The notes under the pieces are model-generated. The model did no database searches. It saw only the letters and a list, made by a program, of their open reading frames with translations, and had not been told where the DNA came from. Of a stretch of 64,000 nucleotides of DNA, positions 61,725-64,000 are shown piece after piece; positions within the stretch are counted from its first letter, which is position 1, and each line of letters begins with the position of its first letter. The stretch is from Candidatus Saccharibacteria bacterium oral taxon 488 (GTDB lineage: Bacteria; Patescibacteriota; Saccharimonadia; Saccharimonadales; Saccharimonadaceae): positions 434,001-498,000 of the forward strand of contig CP039998.1 of NCBI GenBank assembly GCA_013099015.1, in the 5' to 3' direction. The position numbers were made by a program, and so were the translations under genes.

Positions 61725-63767
61725 CTAATTTAGCGTCGTTAATCGCTGATAGCGACTGACGGCACGCGCCAGATGGTTATATTGTAACAAATCCTGCCCC
61801 TCTTTGACAAAGCGCTCGGCCTCCGTCTGTGCACGGGCAATCAGCGGCGTGTCGCTCAGCGAGGCAATTTTTAGGTTCAGCGCGCCATGTTGCGCTCGGC
61901 CGTAGATCTCGCCAGGGCCGCGCAACTTCAAGTCAACTTCCGCCAGGTAAAAGCCGTCTTGTGACTTCTCAATTTCCCTGAAGCGCTGGCTTGGTTTGTC
62001 GTGACTCGACAGCATCAAATGACAAAAACTCTGGTGTTCGCCACGTCCAACCCGCCCACGCAGCTGATGAAGCTGGCTGAGGCCAAAATGATCAGCATTT
62101 TCGATGAGCATGACCGTAGCGTTCGGCACATTAACACCGACCTCCACCACTGTGGTACTCACCAACATGTCAATGTCGCCGTCCGCAAACTGCTGCATAA
62201 CCGCCGCTTTTTCCTCCGGCGGCAGTTTACCGTGTAGCAGCCCAACGCGGCGATGATGAAACATCGTTTTCGCCAATTTGTGATATTCCGCCTCGACCGA
62301 CTTTTTATCATTGTCGGGATTATCGTCGATCAATGGGCAGATGACGTAGGCTTGGCGACTCTGAGCCAGTTCATGGTCAATGGTTTCATAGAGTTTCGGC
62401 GCTGAAGCTGGCGACCAAATTTTCGTTTCAATCGGCTGACGCCCGGCTGGTAGCTCATCCAAAATCGAGATGTCTAGTTCACCATACAATGTCAACGCCA
62501 AACTCCGCGGAATCGGCGTGGCAGTCATACTTAGCAGATGCGGCATGTAGTCTGACTTTTGTAGCAACGCCTGCCGCTGCTTGACGCCAAATCGATGCTG
62601 CTCGTCAATCACCACAAACCCCAGCTTGTGGTACGCCACTTTTTCCTGAATCAGCGCGTGCGTGCCAACCACCACGCTAATATTGCCGTTGGCTAAATTA
62701 TCCAGCAGTTGCCGTCGCTGAGCGCCCTTGACATGCCCCGTCAGCAGCGCCACCGACACACCAAACGGCGATAACAACTCATCCAGCGTCTTAGCGTGCT
62801 GAGCCGCCAAAATCTCCGTTGGTGCCATGATGGCTGTCTGGAAACCAGCCTGCGCCACCTCCGCCGCTACCAACCCAGCGACCACCGTTTTGCCCGAGCC
62901 AACGTCGCCCTGCAACAAGCGGTTCATCGGATGCTCAAACTCCAAATCTTGCAAAATCTGCCAGGCGGCGCGGCGCTGCGCGTTGGTCAAGGGGAATGGC
63001 AGTTGCTCAACAAATTGCTTGACGACCGGCTGATTGAACGGGATACGCCAGCCGGTCAATTTGGTTTGCTCCTGCTTATTCAACTGCGCTGCCAAGATCA
63101 TTTCAAACAACTCTTCAAACGCCAAGCGTTCACGACCGCAAGCGATTTCCTGATGATTTTTCGGCGCATGGAGAAACCTGACGGCTTCAGCACGACTAAC
63201 TAGTTTTTGCCGCTGGACGATGTGCTCCGGCAGCGTTTCGGGCAAGAATTCCATGACAGGGCGCAAATTTTTCAGCAAATCCTGCACGGTTTTGGGGCGG
63301 AGGTTTTTGATGGATTTGTAGATCGGATGGATGCCCGACGCATGTTGGGCGTCCGACGCATCTGTCTGCTTGGCGAGCTCAACAGATGGACTGCTGATCT
63401 GATAGCTATTATATTGCATGCCAAATTGACCGGAGAACATGAACTCGGCATCAGATTTGAGCTGCGATTCGCGGTACGGCTGATTGAACCAAACGGCCTT
63501 CACCTTGCCAGAATCATCCGCCAGCACCGCCGTGGTGATCCTTAAGCCCCGGCGAACAATCCGCGTGGAAATCGACTCGCAGCGCGCCCGCACCGTCACT
63601 TTACCCGGCTGAAGATCAGCAATGTTAACCGCCGCCGAATAATCATCATACGCTCGCGGCAAAAAATCCAAGGCGTCCGCCACCGTCTCCAAACCCGCCG
63701 CCGACAGCGCCTGGGCGGTTTTGGGGCCGACGCCTTTGATGTGCGCGAGAGGGGTGGTTAGTTTCAT
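61725..63767 (-). CDS. recG: ATP-dependent DNA helicase RecG
   Basis: Remodels stalled forks and Holliday junctions. 680 residues: an N-terminal wedge/OB domain (YDDYSAAVNIADLQPGKVTV), Walker A LQGDVGSGKTVVAGLVAAEV, DEQH box VVIDEQHRFGVKQRQ, motif III TATPIPRSL, and motifs V/VI TTVVEVGVNVPNATVMLIEN and QLRGRVGRGEHQSFCHL. It is full length. The start lies directly after the HAD gene's stop. Confidence 0.96.
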   Translation of the reverse strand: MKLTTPLAHIKGVGPKTAQALSAAGLETVADALDFLPRAYDDYSAAVNIADLQPGKVTVRARCESISTRIVRRGLRITTAVLADDSGKVKAVWFNQPYRESQLKSDAEFMFSGQFGMQYNSYQISSPSVELAKQTDASDAQHASGIHPIYKSIKNLRPKTVQDLLKNLRPVMEFLPETLPEHIVQRQKLVSRAEAVRFLHAPKNHQEIACGRERLAFEELFEMILAAQLNKQEQTKLTGWRIPFNQPVVKQFVEQLPFPLTNAQRRAAWQILQDLEFEHPMNRLLQGDVGSGKTVVAGLVAAEVAQAGFQTAIMAPTEILAAQHAKTLDELLSPFGVSVALLTGHVKGAQRRQLLDNLANGNISVVVGTHALIQEKVAYHKLGFVVIDEQHRFGVKQRQALLQKSDYMPHLLSMTATPIPRSLALTLYGELDISILDELPAGRQPIETKIWSPASAPKLYETIDHELAQSRQAYVICPLIDDNPDNDKKSVEAEYHKLAKTMFHHRRVGLLHGKLPPEEKAAVMQQFADGDIDMLVSTTVVEVGVNVPNATVMLIENADHFGLSQLHQLRGRVGRGEHQSFCHLMLSSHDKPSQRFREIEKSQDGFYLAEVDLKLRGPGEIYGRAQHGALNLKIASLSDTPLIARAQTEAERFVKEGQDLLQYNHLARAVSRYQRLTTLN

Positions 63768-64000
63768 CTAGGAAACGGCGTTGATGCCTTCCAGCGCGTA
63801 GGCGGTGTCTTCCCAACCTCTTACTTCTATTGAGTCAACGCCCATTTGTTTGACTGGAAAATCATTGCCGCCTTCCTGTAATTTATCGCCAAAGAATAGC
63901 GCTTCTTCCTTTGACCAGCCGTTCAGCTCAAGCAGCTTACCAATGCCATAGGCTTTATCAATTCCTGGCAGCGTAATGTCAGTACTAGTCGTACCACCAA
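63768..64000 (-). CDS. HAD-superfamily hydrolase, C-terminal part (5' end outside window)
   Basis: The minus strand reads in one frame to TAG at 63768-63770, directly before the recG ATG. ALFFGDKLQEGGNDFPVKQM, followed by GVDSIEVRGWEDTAYALEGI, is the HAD motif III/IV region (K...GD...D) with the end of the cap fold as in phosphomannomutase-like or sucrose-phosphatase-like HADs. About 76 codons are visible. Co-transcribed with recG. Confidence 0.8.
   Translation of the reverse strand, partial: GGTTSTDITLPGIDKAYGIGKLLELNGWSKEEALFFGDKLQEGGNDFPVKQMGVDSIEVRGWEDTAYALEGINAVS

Noticed and set aside
1..64000. CRISPR array, insertion sequence, prophage or integrated plasmid
   Set aside because: No regularly spaced repeats, transposase, integrase or phage structural gene was recognised by eye.
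1..64000. UGA recoded to Gly as in Absconditabacteria/Gracilibacteria
   Set aside because: rsmD, the 143-residue gene and others end at TGA, and no long frame contains internal TGA.

Overview
The window looks like the chromosome of a Candidatus Saccharibacteria (TM7, Patescibacteria/CPR) member. The signs are: a ribosomal protein cluster with no rpmD (L30) between rpsE and rplO, a known CPR trait; small divergent housekeeping proteins; many unrecognised membrane or secreted proteins; and standard stop codons, with UGA used as a terminator, unlike the code-25 CPR lineages. The family-level placement is an inference from gene content. No rRNA, insertion sequence, prophage or CRISPR array was seen. 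Seven features of the sequence recur: TTGNNN-17-TATAAT promoters, short intrinsic terminators, and a class of genes whose -10 box lies only 6-7 nt before the start codon.

Layout. 1-1408: secY (partial), divergent from a frameshifted OmpA-like membrane protein (1547-2250). 2319-15154: S10/spc ribosomal genes on the minus strand, with rpsJ and rpmD absent and a block of six unrecognised genes (4377-8424) between rplF and rpsH; rplF-rplR-rpsE-rplO has its own promoter. 15425-15679: an 84-residue protein behind a consensus promoter. 15757-20403: fusA, an unknown gene, yajQ, rpsG and rpsL. 20714-22162: a 482-residue unknown. 22329-29529: rpoC and rpoB; RpoC lacks both zinc-binding cysteine clusters. 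29697-32685: nucleotide genes tmk, dcd, folA and thyA. 32830-34368: a broken HD-domain hydrolase gene. 34399-39778: clpP, a Tat-type metalloprotease, tig, hisS and a SpoU methyltransferase. 39833-40501: a foreign-looking 108-residue gene with structured leader and trailer. 40549-42616: three tRNAs and a FAD-linked oxidase. 42626-44931: three small unknowns and an oligoribonuclease-like exonuclease. 45048-53971: typA, trehalase, rarA, a membrane protein, ddl, an SPFH protein, an alpha/beta hydrolase and a DUF4342 protein. 53990-58472: three tRNAs, an anchored GH16 glucanase, a hydrolase and a GH13 glucosidase. 58549-64000: a stand-alone PD-(D/E)XK protein, two tandem paralogues, rsmD, a histidine-rich protein, recG and a partial HAD phosphatase.

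Together the genes cover translation, transcription, thymidylate supply and protein quality control, with a small glucan/trehalose-degrading set (GH16, GH13, GH37) that would suit an episymbiont scavenging host sugars. The observations most worth following are the zinc-free RpoC, the altered G4/G5 guanine-recognition motifs in EF-G, a tRNA-Gly with a swapped 19-56 tertiary pair, widespread leaderless start architecture, and the structured 108-residue gene locus near 40 kb.
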